A stretch of 64,000 nt of DNA from Toxotes chatareus (lineage: Eukaryota > Chordata > Actinopteri > Toxotidae): positions 12,325,950 through 12,389,949 of the forward strand of contig CM028893.1 of the NCBI GenBank assembly GCA_016801885.1, in the 5' to 3' direction. Positions 1-12,600 of the stretch are shown piece by piece (the stretch's first letter is position 1; the number at the start of each line of letters is the position of its first letter). The translations under genes and the position numbers were made by a program. Under the pieces are notes generated by a model that was not told where the DNA came from, made no database searches, and saw nothing but the letters and a program-made list of their open reading frames with translations.

Positions 1-3000
1 ATCACCTCTGAATCATAGGGTCAGACTCAACACTGTAGCTCAGAAAGACCAGCACCAGGGCCCATAGTTACTGCTGTCCCCTTTTCCTCCCCCTTACAAG
101 CAGCTCTCAGTTGCTACAACATTCTTAAATCTAACTGGATTTATAAGGGATGTATTTTTCATTTAGGTGTCATTCACATCTGGTGTTAGTGTGTGTTCTG
201 AATCTGTGTATCTTCATTTTTACCTTTGCAGACTGCAATGTTGCAGACAATAAAAATAACTATTTTTTATCCTAGTTTATCCATGTCTAGCATGTTATTT
301 TTGTTTAACTGTATGTCTGTGCAAATATTTTTCCTGTATGTTTTTTTTTGTGTTTGTTTTGTGTGTAACCACACACACAGAACTGCTGAGAACCAAGGTC
401 AAATTTCTTGTTTGTGTCAGGCCATGATTGTTTGGCCATGAAGCATCTTGTAGTTATTTTAATATTTGCCCCTAATGTATAATTTTAGTTTATTTCTTAT
501 CATTTTAGTTACTGGATACACAAAATTTAAATTTTGATTTTAATGAAAAAGGTAAGGAAGAGTGTGAAAATGTTCAGCATGAAATGAGAATTTTTTACTG
601 CAGATTTGATAAGTGCAGAATCAACTTTGAGGCTAAGTGTGTGCACAGAGGAATTTTATCTTCTGAACTTTAAGAATCACATAAAAAAAAAATCGGCTCG
701 AAATGACAAGTGTAAGTGCAGTCGTTGCCCCGGATTTAAGACGGTGCTGTGACTGCGCTCGCAGAGAAAGAATAAACTGCAAATGTGCAGCAACTACATA
801 ACACTTGAGCCCTGACAAATGCCACAAATAGTTAATAAAAATTTTTAAAAAATATATATTTATATATGTAGCTCCAATTTGCTGTGCTGTAGGAATCTGA
901 CTGTGTTGTTGCTGATAGATTGCCCAGCAACTTTGCTGTTTGGTGAGTTCTGAACTCCAGTTGAGGATAAAGGCCAAGAGCCTCAGTGGCGAGCAGAGCA
1001 ATAGAAAAGTCAAGTGTAAAATGTGTTGACATTTCTTGCTCCAGCCTTGGGAGTCCTGCCTTACAGCAAACTGTAATTGAGTAAGAGCACTGAAGCTACA
1101 AAACAAGCACACAGCAACTCAGTGTGTGTGTGTGTGTGTGTGCATGTTATGCTTACATCCTGGCAGAGAAGATACAGTATGTGTCTCGTAGTGCTGCCAG
1201 TATCTCTGTGAGCTTTGTTGATCTGTGTGTGTGTGTGTATATGGAGCATGTGTATATCCTGGCAGATTAGTTGCAGTATGTGCTGCCAGTGTGTCTTGGT
1301 GTGTTTGTGTGCACGGCTGATTGGATTTTAGCTGTGCCCTTGGTTGCCCTGTTTCTGCCAAGGTCCACTGATTACCTCTGGGTTTAGTTAGAAAGGAGAG
1401 GGAAGATAAAGTGAGAGTGAGAACATTACAGAGTAAGAAACACAGTGAGAGAGCCGGGGTTAGCAGGGGTCATCCAGATACTCAAGTCCAGCTGTCTGCG
1501 CTCTCTGGTGTCCATATGGACTCAACACACACATACAAAAAAAACACTTACACACTCAGCTACTGTCCAGCTGGGGCCTTAACCCAAACAATAACAGTAG
1601 TTCCCATTTGTTCCTCGCTACTCTGTCAGAATATAAATGAAGACTCTGGACTCGGCTCGGCTGAGGGTGGTACGGCAGGAGATTCTGTTTATTAATCTGC
1701 TCAAAGTCCAAATTCCTTTAAAGGTGGAAGAGGTTATAAAGGGAATTGGATCATTTCCATACCTTTAAGTCGAGTTTTGAACCAAACTGAAACACCAGAC
1801 TGGCCGAGTGTACAGCACTGTGAGAGGCAGCATTTCCACTGAGGCCATCCATATTTAAAATATTCGCTTTTGTTGTACTGTAAAATGTTTTCCTTGTCTA
1901 CCAAACAGCACATGTTGTGACTGAAAGAAAAAAAAACTTGCTGTTATTTCCCAGTACATTCTCTCATATGGTAAGACACAAATGCACTGATCCCTGTGGT
2001 GAAATTAGGTCATTGCAGCAGCAAAAGTAATAAGATCCAGCGGGAAATATAGGCAGATGGAATATAAGCCCAAGAAATAAACAATAAAACAGCAAGAATG
2101 ATAAAATAAATCGATAAAACAATAAAATTTAATGCAGTTGCTTATGGGATAGCTCAGGAACAGCGTTGGCAAGTTGGATATTTTATATTAACTGCATGGA
2201 GAAACAGTGTGGAATACTTATACTGCACATAATGCATTTTATTTAGCTTTAAACCCACTGTCATTCCACATAACATTAAAACTTGTTGTCATACAGAATC
2301 ATTTTAAACCACAGAGTGGTAGGAAGTTGTTGAGAGTCAGATTTCCCTGCTGTTACCAGCATGCATCAAACTGACCCTGAGGCAAAACGTTCAAATTCAT
2401 GCAAGAAATCAAAGTCTGGAGGAGGTAGGGGGATTTTTAAAACTCAAAATGTGTAGGAAAACCTTCAAAGAGCTGGAGTGTTGATCTCGGATCAGCAAGT
2501 AAAATAACTTCGGGTAGTTTTTACAGTGTTATTCGGTCGTGTTTCTGACCTGAGAGCAGTCTGAGAATGGCAGTCATGCAACCCTCAGCTGTATTTTGCC
2601 ACTGCCAGTGCTAAATGAAAGGGATCTGCAGGTGCAGTCACATCAAGCCTCGTATGTCTTGACTCAGTCGCTTCGAATCAACTGAAAAGCAAAGCAAAAT
2701 TCTAAACGTATTGCTGTTTTGTTTTTGACTTTATTTCAGTTTAGCTTTTATTTGCCTGGACTTTGCTGAAGTTTGTATATCTGTCACCAGTAAGAACCAC
2801 AGTCTGCATTTCTGCTGCACCTGGGTCTCAGCAGAACAGAGTCAAATACTGTTAGGTTGGGATGACAACAGAAATTAAGACGGTGTCTGGGTGAGTTTTT
2901 TTGTCACTGGAAACCAATATGATTGGTTGGTTTTAAAGTACTTGAAACTAATTGTCTGTCATTATATTGACTATTCTGAATCCCACACCACCAGGCAACA

Positions 3001-3506
3001 TTGGCAGGAGAAGCCAAGCAATAAACTGACTTTGGAAATTCAGTTGGATGCAGGCCTGGCTTTAAGTCTTAAATCTACAGCCAAAAACTAAAGCACACTC
3101 ATTTAAACCTTTCCTTTATCTTTTCGCTCGTAATGACTCGACATCGGGCATTTCTGAGATTAATTCTTGACAGGGATCTCCAAACAACACAGCTCAAAAG
3201 GACAGAGGGGCTCTTAAACACAAGAGGTTACAGGAAAGCTGGTGTGAAATAAGCCACATGAATGCTGGAGATATACTATAATATTTTGATTGTGGGTGTT
3301 ATTTTCTCAGTGAAAGTGTTTATGTGCATTTATCTTTGTGCAGACCTCAGTGCTCGTGAGAAAAAATATGTTTGTCATTTTCCAGGATTTGAGTTTACTG
3401 GAAACAGAACTCTCATTCATTTCCAGTGGGAAATTACTGTTTAACCATTGTCTTCCTGATCACATTGTGTTTTTTTTTTCTGTGTGTGTGTGTGTGCGTC
3501 TTCCAG
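1..3506 (+). other. picalm intron, 3' portion
   Basis: No exon was recognised. I looked for the family's EEEQARLKALK exon expected just upstream and did not find it, so it probably lies left of the window. The stretch holds TG microsatellites (1122-1142, 1224-1238, 3479-3496) and otherwise unremarkable AT-rich sequence. The short ORFs are TG/CA-repeat or chance frames. Confidence 0.7.
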
Positions 3507-3640
3507 GACCAGCGCCTGAAGGAGATCAGCATGCAGACCCCGCCCTCTGCCTCCCCCAGCAGCCAGTCGATAGGCATCGCCAACAACAACCACATCACAC
3601 AAACCCCAGAGTTGTTCACCTCCACGCTGTCTGCCAACAG
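3507..3640 (+). CDS. picalm: picalm coding exon (DQRLKE... block)
   Basis: First recognisable exon, after a TG-rich stretch and the acceptor ttccag, with donor gtgcac. It is read from phase 0 and begins DQRLKEIS, corresponding to the E-Q-R-L-K-E helix end after the ANTH domain. A Ser/Pro/Asn-rich disordered segment follows (TPPSASPSSQS, then TPELFTSTLSAN). It ends two bases into a Ser codon completed by the next exon. 134 bp. Confidence 0.88.
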
Positions 3641-6600
3641 GTGCACACACACACAGACAATACTCTTATTGTCAACAAATTCCATGAAAAGGTCAAAACA
3701 AACAATGAAGTGATAGAAGAGCACCAGCCTTACCTTTAAGTCATCTTAATGTTTGAGATATTAAATAATGAGCACAGACTGATAGACTGACAGACTGACT
3801 GACTTAAAATTAGGTAACTGCAACAGCAAAAGTAGACAAGTCATTTGTGTGTGTGATGTTCCCATATAAAGAGATGTAGGTAACGTCAGTATCACTTAAA
3901 TACTCGATAGGCTGATGCCTGCCCCAGCGAATTAAATCCCAGTATCGCATCCCTGACTGACTCCAGCTGTAGCAGAGTTACAGGAAGACATTCATTCTTG
4001 ATAATCAGAACAGATTTTATACTCAGCATGCACACACTGTAACACGCTCTAAATTTACTGCTCCCTAACTATTTTATTGCTCCGTCGAAATTTTTACAAC
4101 CCTTCGGAGAGAGAGAGGATTAATCTTTATCTGTGACAAACGAACATTTTTAGTGTGGCTTTAGCTATTTATGCGTGATTGGTTAAATATTAATGTTCTA
4201 TCTCCATCTGTCTTTCTATATCTCTCTATTTTCTTTATCTCTCACTGACTTATTCACTTTATTTCTTCTCCTTTCTTTCACCACTACTCTCGTCTCTCTG
4301 CACTTCATTCTCCTCTCCTCTCACTGCTTCTTTCTTCTTCTCCCTTTCTCATTATCCTCCTTTCCTTCCCTCTCTCTCCCCTCTTTTTCTCCGCAGTGTG
4401 CCCAATCTGAACAGTGACCTGTTTGATCTTCAGCCGGCCTTCATCCCCGCTGTGCAGAGCACTCCTTCCATCTCCACCGCCAACAGTGCCTGGGGAGGTA
4501 TGCTACCTACACACACATTCACACAAACACAGACTTGCACTTACACATATATGAAGGCACCAGCGGGGATGCAGATATGCAAATAAGACAAACACCTACC
4601 TATAAACACACAAATGAATTTATTCATTCCCTCTGGACAGTCATTCACCTGTCTCACCGTCCATCTGTCAGACCATCCATTTGTCTTTTTGTGAAAACCA
4701 TCCATCCACCCACCATCGCTCTCCCCGGTTCTTCAGAAACTAATGTTGCATGACCCAACCACTGTCTCGTGCAGACGCACAGTTTAAAAAAAAAAAAAAG
4801 TTTTGGGCACAGGTGTTTTCATTCTAAACACTTGCAGTGTTTTATAATAATAAATTCTGTAACCATGTGTTCATACACCTCTTCATTTTCTTGTTTGTCA
4901 GTGTGGAAAATGTGGCTGTAGCAGCAACAACATACACATCCACATATAAACTTTGCTGTACAGTATGTCCTCCCACTGTTTCTGGGAAAAAAGGGTTGAC
5001 ATTTGAGCTTGAAATCAGCTATCTCAAATCAGAAAGTATGACAAAGATGCATCTAGAAGTACTGTTAGCACAGCGTATTACAGGCTTTATGACAGAGGAT
5101 TAAACTGAAGCCATTTATAAAGAGTTTGGCCAGACTTCAGAGTCAGAGCTACTTCTTAGCTTAGATATCAGCCCTTCACACTATCAGTGGTTCTGACACA
5201 GGGGATAACTGAGGTAACTGTCCCCTGTGCTTCTCTCAAAAATAACACAAAGGATATTTCCTTCTGTAAATGTCCAAGGCTGTAATGAAGTTTCTGTCAG
5301 GCAGTAGATAGGGGATGTATTTTTGTTTGGTTAAAGGAAATAGATGGGCATTTTGGAGAAAACACATATTCACTTTCTGGTGGAGGGCTAGATGAAAGGA
5401 TCAATAAATATTTTCACATCTGTTTGTTAGCTTAGCGTGGCTCAGACACTTGAAAGAGGGGGACATAGCTGGACTCGCTTTGTCCAAAAGTAACAAAATC
5501 CTCCCACCAACCCAACTAAAGGTCACTAATTAACATGTTATATCTATGTATATGGGTCTGTAGCTTTGTCTTTGATGGACAGATTTGAGAGGGGTATCAC
5601 TCTTTTCATCTTAGTCTCTGTAGATCGTCTTTATAAATGGTCTTACCCCTGCTGTGTTAGGTGTCGATTAGGAGTAACACCGACATCATGTTTATTAATA
5701 GCCATTGTGGTGTACCGTCTCCTTTATTCTATCGTGGATCCCACAAACACAGCCTCTCTCTGAGGTTTCAAACCATAATCCCCAACAGGGATGCGGATGA
5801 AGACAAAAAAACAAAAGGTGCATCAGTGGATTTCCTCGTGCAAAGGCTTAGCTCTCCTCTGAAAGCCTGACATTCACGACAGCCTGCACAAGTCCCAAGT
5901 TACTAAGCAACAACAATGGCAGTGCGCTGGAGACTGTAAGGTCCATGTTCCTAATCTAATGGGATTAGTTTAGTGGGAGGTGGTGGAATCCTTACCACTT
6001 CAAAGCCATGATTTTGTTCCCTACAGCATCACAATCTGATGTATATATCTGCAGTTGTTTTCTTTGTGAGCGCATCTCGGGTAAAGCTAGTCCAGCTGTT
6101 ATCTCGTGCAGCACAAACAGGGCTTTAATCAGTCATATTTAACTGCATCCCTCAGGATTGGAGACCCAGCCTCTGCACCAGACCGTACCATCCATGACTG
6201 TAGATTTCGATGCTGTGTTTGGGAATAAGGCCACACCCAGTAACAACGGCCCGCAACCTGCAGCCGGTAAAGCCCTCTCTGTCTGACTGTCCAGACAGAG
6301 CCAGACCTAAAACCTTTTGGCTTTGCTGGCAGCTCAAGCATAGCATTTAACTAACCCTCTGACTAGTTCCTGCAGCTTGTGGTTGTTCCTGCCACTGGTG
6401 TAGCTTTCTAGCTCTGTCACATGGCCTGTTTTTTTTTTTTTTTTTTTTAATTCTTAAGAGTTTCTGGGGGCTAGTTAACTTTAAATTCAGTTGGATTTTC
6501 AAGTTACTTGAGAAAGGAAAATACTATTATTTTTTTTATATGAATTTAAAGACCCTGAAAACTTGGTTTCAGATCTTGAGTATTTCTATTTGACATTAGA

Positions 6601-9600
6601 TCTGGACCATGTAACAATTACAGCTAATGTCCAGAAAAAAAACAACTCCACAACCGTCAGCTGTGATTTTGATTTACATACTGCCAAATCTTGGACATTT
6701 TTGGCATCGACTTTAAACCAGTCAGAAAAGCACATTTTTTTTAAGGATGTTAAGAAAAATCTTGGTTTTCAGGGCCTTTAAGTTGTGTTAAGTGTTACAC
6801 GTCAGCTCCTCTGAGGTTTTGTTTTCGCTTGACTGAACCACAGTTAACTGATCCCCCCCTGAGTTTCCTCAGTAAGTCATCCTTTCTCTCAGGGTTCCTA
6901 CACAGGCCAATACAGATCTTTGCCAGCTGAAAATTTGCTATAGCATTATTGAGTCTTTTTATTTTGTTTTTCCATGATCCTTGTCAGTGTTATCGGTCAT
7001 TAAATTAATTTGAAAAAAGACTCATTAAATAAGATAGTTTCCACTTATTTCCTGAAACTTTTGGCTTGCATCATTTAATCGCTAACGAATCGAATTTTCA
7101 AATCCGCTGAAAAAAGGTTGCACCTAAAAGTCTTAATTGGAGTAAACAATGTGTAGGAACCTTTTCTCCAACTACTTTATCCTGGCTTGTTGTCGTTTCC
7201 TGCCTGTAATGGCAACAGCTTTCGACTGATGGCCCTTAAGTGTTGCAGGTCTGAGACTTTGGCTCCAAGCCCTCTTATTAGCTTACTTTCTTTTAACCTC
7301 TCAGCAACTGACACAATCAATCTCAGTGCCTCTCAACCCTTTTGGGTCCCAGGACCCTCCTGCAAAGTGTATAATTTTAAGGCACAGCGAGTTATCGACA
7401 GCTCCAAAGAAGGCAGAGCAGATAAGAGCGACTGCCTGCAGAGGTCATCTAAAGGCTATTTCCATCATGAGGGGAGAGGAAAGAGGTGCAGGTTTAAACT
7501 GCAAGACTTCAGAGGAAGTTACACTATGGGATTCTGACTAAATTAATTCAAGTGTCAGTGGAGATCCTTATTGAAAGATGGCACCATCTTACCCCAGAGG
7601 TTTATGGTCTTAATTTTTGTGTAGTTTTCTGTGGAAATTTTGAACAACCGCTAATGAGGTGCTCAGCATTTTTTTTGTCCAATGGGACGTCTCACTCCAG
7701 TCACTATCTTTTTTTTTTTTTTTTTTTTTTTTAGCAGAGCGTATTTTCAGAGAGAGACAGCGCCCATCAATCAGCATTACTGGAAATTTGCCAGGATTAA
7801 TCAGCCAGCTGTTTCACACCAGAAGTCGCTGCACATGTCATTCAAACTAATTTGTACGACTTGATCGAAACAGGATTATCATACCGAGCTAGATCACTAA
7901 TTATAAATCTGGAAAAAGTCTTAAAATCTTAAAATCTGGCTTGCTCTAATCTTGTTTAACCCCGTCAGTCTCTTTTGCTCTGCTCAGAAGTAACAGTTGG
8001 AGGCTCCAGTGTGCAGCCTGGTTCAGGCTTTGGACAGACTAACTTCTTTCTATTAATAGAGCCTGTGTTGAAGCTGCCGCTACAACTACCAATACACCAT
8101 CTGGGCAACTGGCAGCATCTCACAAAAATCCCTGCATGTGTGCAGCTACTGTATGTCTCTGTTTCCTTCTGTGTGTGCGCCCATGTGTTGTCTGTGTATC
8201 TCAATGCGTCCACATGTGTCTGTATATTTGTTAGTGTTTGTAACCATGTGTGTGTGTGCATGTCTGTGTCTGTTTGCACGTCGTCTGTCGTTTTGCTCCA
8301 TCCCATCTGTCTGCTTCTGCTCGTCTGTTTTGTTTTGTTGTTGTTCACACCGTTCCCACCCTCCTCCTCCCCTCCATTTATTTCATCTCTCGCTCTGTCT
8401 TTGCCTCATCGTCTCCCCATCACACTTCACAAGGCAAGAATCATCCAGGCAACTCCTTTCCATCTGCTCCCCTCTTTCCTCTTTTCTCTCCCTCCTTAAA
8501 TTTACAATTCAAAGTCCTTTCTCCGTCCTCTGTCTCCTACGCAAATCTTCTTTATCTGAATTCTTTTATCCACTTTTAACTGATATCTTGCTGCATTTAT
8601 GTTTTGGTGTACAGAAAGTTGTAGGTATAGGCAAGCGCACAATTCATATGTGTTACTAAAACTCATTTGTTCCTTTGTGGTGTCTTTATAATGTATTCTC
8701 CTTTCCCATCATTCATATCTGCTTTTTTTTGTGGTCTTTTGTGACCTGCAATATTTTTTTTTGTAATTTTCGTTTCATTTTCAGTGGAAGATTGCAGACG
8801 TTATTTGTTTTGTAGTTTATTTGACATTTTGAGCAAGTGATGTTTTTGCCGTATGTGTTATATACCCGTCCTCACCATGAGATTCAGTATTCAAAGTGAG
8901 TTGGTTTTCAAATTTTGCATTTGCAAATGTGGGAAGGCGTTTTCAGCCAACTTGTGAAGCTACAGGGTTGTTAGCTTTATTAGCTGGCTAGCTTCCTCTG
9001 TCGTCTTTTCAACCAACAAAACCAACCTGCTAAAAAGGAGAAGCTTGCTTTTGTTTGCCTCTGTCTGAAACCAACAACCCACTGATCCAAAAATGAGGAG
9101 AGATATGGATTTACTTCCCTTCCTTCCCTTTGATCTTAAACTCGATTGGCTGCCAGATCCATTGCTGGAACACCTAAGCAAACACTGGTATCATTCTCCT
9201 CCCAGTTCAATACATCACTCTCAGTGTTCACTTGATCACCTCCATCTCTTTCTCCTCCACCTTCTGAGTCCCTCAATCCATTTTCTTCTTTGTGTTGTCC
9301 TGTGGTGTGTGTCTGTGTTTGTGTGTGTGATCCACTGAGAGGGCTTGTTTCACTCTGTTTCCTCTTTGTTTTTCCCTCTACACCCCCCCCCCTTATCTCT
9401 GCCTCTCTTCTATTGCTCCCTTGCTTCAATTTAATTCACTGGGCTTAACTGAAATGGTGGTTCAAGAAACAAAAAAATCACCCACATTGCCAAGTGTTTT
9501 ATCACAGTGACAACAATAATGGAAATGCCGACAGTGGGAGAGAAATTAGAGTCAAGAGAATTAAAAAGATAGTGGGCAAAATTATGTTTCTTTCCTCATC

Positions 9601-12600
9601 TTCCTCTTGCTCTCACTCCCACTTTCTTCATTTCCCTTCTTCGTTCTTTCTCAAACTTTCTTCTTCTTCTCTCTTTTCTCCTTCTGTCTGTCTTTTTTCT
9701 GTCTGCGTATGCTTCCCCTCCGCTCCCTCTCTTTCTCTCATCTGCTAAGCTAGCAGGAAAAGTGTTTTCTGAATCTCTTGTGTCAGCACCACTGTCAGAC
9801 CTACACACCGCTTCCTAACTAAATATTATTCCTCCCTCTTTTTTCCACCATCTCCCCCGTCTTTCCCTTCTCCTCCTCCTTGTTTTGTAGGGACGCCGTA
9901 CATTTACAGTGACTGTCTTGCACTCACATCTTGCTCGTTTTTGTTTTGACTCTGTCCACCTTTGTTTTGCTGCCTTGCTCTTGTCTGCACTACATTTCTG
10001 CTTCCTGTCTCTGGGTATTGATTCTTTTTAACCCCTAATGGTTATGGGACATAGGGTGGAAACAATAATGCAAGGACCAAGAGTTTAAATCCCACCCATA
10101 GATAAAATTATGTTAGAAATCTACTACTTATCACAAGATTCAATTTTTATGTTTACTTACAATTTCCCTTTTCTATTTTCATCTTTAATTTTAAGCACAC
10201 ACACACAGTCACACCTCCAGGTTTCTGCCAGCAGAGTAATACTGAGCCATTAGCTGAATGAGTGCTGACATGGGAAGTTGTTAACACAGGCACTTACACA
10301 CACACACACACACCAACACAGGAAATTACTCTGTCATTTGCACCTACCAGCCGTGGACAAACACGATCACACTCTCACACACACACACACACATACATGT
10401 TCAAAACTAATCACTGCTTGGGAGTCAGAGTGTGTACATGACAGCAACGAACAGATAAATCAATCATCTGGAACAACTGCTGCAAGCTACTGAGTCAGGG
10501 ATTATAGGCGCGCTGCTGATAGAATGAGGCTGCTGTATTATAGTAAAAAAAAAAAAAAAATCGAGCAGAGTCGGGGTAGAGTATATCTGCTTTAAACAGG
10601 AATCTCTCTGTGTAGGTAAAAGCTAAAAATAGGTCAGGATGAATTCAATTAACAGCAAGGAAAGCAGTGAGATTCAGCTTCACATTAAGGAGGTACAGCT
10701 CAGCAGTATTCTCACATCAGAGTCGTCCAGCTCTGCTTCATTAAAATGGTTGAACCACGAGCGGACGTTTCTGAAAAGTTGGTCAAATTAGGCTGAAAGT
10801 TGAGTCGGCTCTCATTAGACTCAGGATTAAATGTCTTCTCGCAGATGCAGACGCTTCTGTTCTCTAACTTTCTTGACCTCCAGCATGAGTTTCCACCGCT
10901 GATTTTTCAGATTTTTGCTGCTTTACAAATGATAGTTTACTCAGATCCGTTCCTCTTAACTTTACAATTATAACAGCTGCAGATTTTGAAGCAATGGGTC
11001 CTTGATTTTCAGACAGAGGCAGACAAACCTAGGCCTCTCATTAGTTCGTCTATGCTTGAACTTGCTTTCCTTTCTATGTGTCTGTATGATGCATTAACCC
11101 TTATGTGTTTCTGTGTGTATAATGTTCTTACCAGCCCTTCTAATAAAAAGTGTTTTTTTCAGCTTATTTACATGTATGAGTTCATTTCTCCTCCAGGTTT
11201 TGATGCTCTAGGAGACCTGTTGAAGCCGACAGTTCCCACACACACTGCACCTCCTCCTCCGCCTCCTCAAATGGCCATCCATCCTGGAGGAAAGCTGCTA
11301 GCCAACGACCTCGACTCCTCTCTGGCCAACCTTGTGGGCAGTGAGTGTTGAGATACATGTGCTGTCATATCTGCGGCGTTAACACTGTGCCCCGGTGTTG
11401 CAGTATTTGTAAAGCGGTATTTTACTTACTGGCAAAACATTTATGTAACACAGGTCTTTTTCTTATAACCCCTTCACCTGCATGTGACAACAATCCGCCT
11501 TTTTCTTTTCCTTTCTCCTCTAATTATAATTTAATATTGCAAACTTGTTAAAAGATTATATAAGAGAACAAAAATTAAGCAAAATCAGAGAGAAAATACC
11601 TGCGTCCCTGTTTTTATTCACCCGCTTTAAACTGCGATCACTCAGTTTCTCCATGTTTCTGTCCCCTCCTTAGATCTGCAGTTCGGTGGGACCCCAGCCA
11701 AGAAGTAAGTGTCTTGAGTTGTGTTGATACCTTTCTAAGTTGTGCTCGTAGTCCAGGCTGAAGGTTTTATGCAAATACGCCTCCCCGTTATATCTCTCTC
11801 TGCTGTTGCCAGAATTCCTACCTACGTTCTGTAAAGTGTTTAATTGGTTTTATGTGCTTAAGTCTGTGACATAATGCTTCTGTAGACCGTTAAGGGCAGA
11901 AGACTGCAATACACAGATTCACATTCATGTGTCTGAGGCACTTGCAGTATTGTTGTTCTTTAAAATTCATGATGCACCTCACGGGGAGCAAGACATGGGT
12001 TTGGTGTTGTTTGAGAAATTGGCCTCAGGTTGAGCAGGTGAAAAGGTGGAAAAACACAACCCTGACAAGTGTCCTCCCTCTCCCAGGCCAGAGATGCAGT
12101 GGAGCCAGCCTGGAGAGAAGAAGCTGACAGGGGGCCAGAACTGGCAGAATAAGACCATGTCGACCACACAGTGGAGCCCTGCGCCCGTGGCCCCACAGCC
12201 CATGCCTGTACCACACGTGGTAAGGAGACAGAAACACATACTGGACATGCAGTTGCACTAATGCCCATGATGTGGTACAGTGAATTCTGCAGTCTGAGAA
12301 TTTACCCTAAAAGGGTCCATCAAGGTGTCAGGTGTAAGTCCTGAAAAAGTCTTTGGTCTAGTCTTGTGGTTTAAATTTCTTATTTTTATACTTTTGGCCA
12401 AAATTCAGCAGCAAAGCCGTCAGACTGTCAGACAGGTTGGAAACAAACCCCTAAGTCGGTCAAATGCATTTGGGAAAAAAAAACAAAACCAAAGTGGTAA
12501 AATTGTACTGTCTGTTTTAAATTTACAGGTTGGCTCAAAGTTCAACTCTGATCTACTGTACTGTACATAGTTGAAAACACATCTAACTTTTCAGCTGAGC

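Noticed and set aside
1061..1361. - strand ORFs with His-Thr repeats
   Set aside because: Translated TG/CA microsatellite inside a picalm intron.
7975..8659. Three overlapping + strand ORFs of 109-174 codons
   Set aside because: Cys/Val/Ser/Leu-rich reading of TG- and CT-rich intron DNA. There is no domain and no matching splice frame with the picalm exons.
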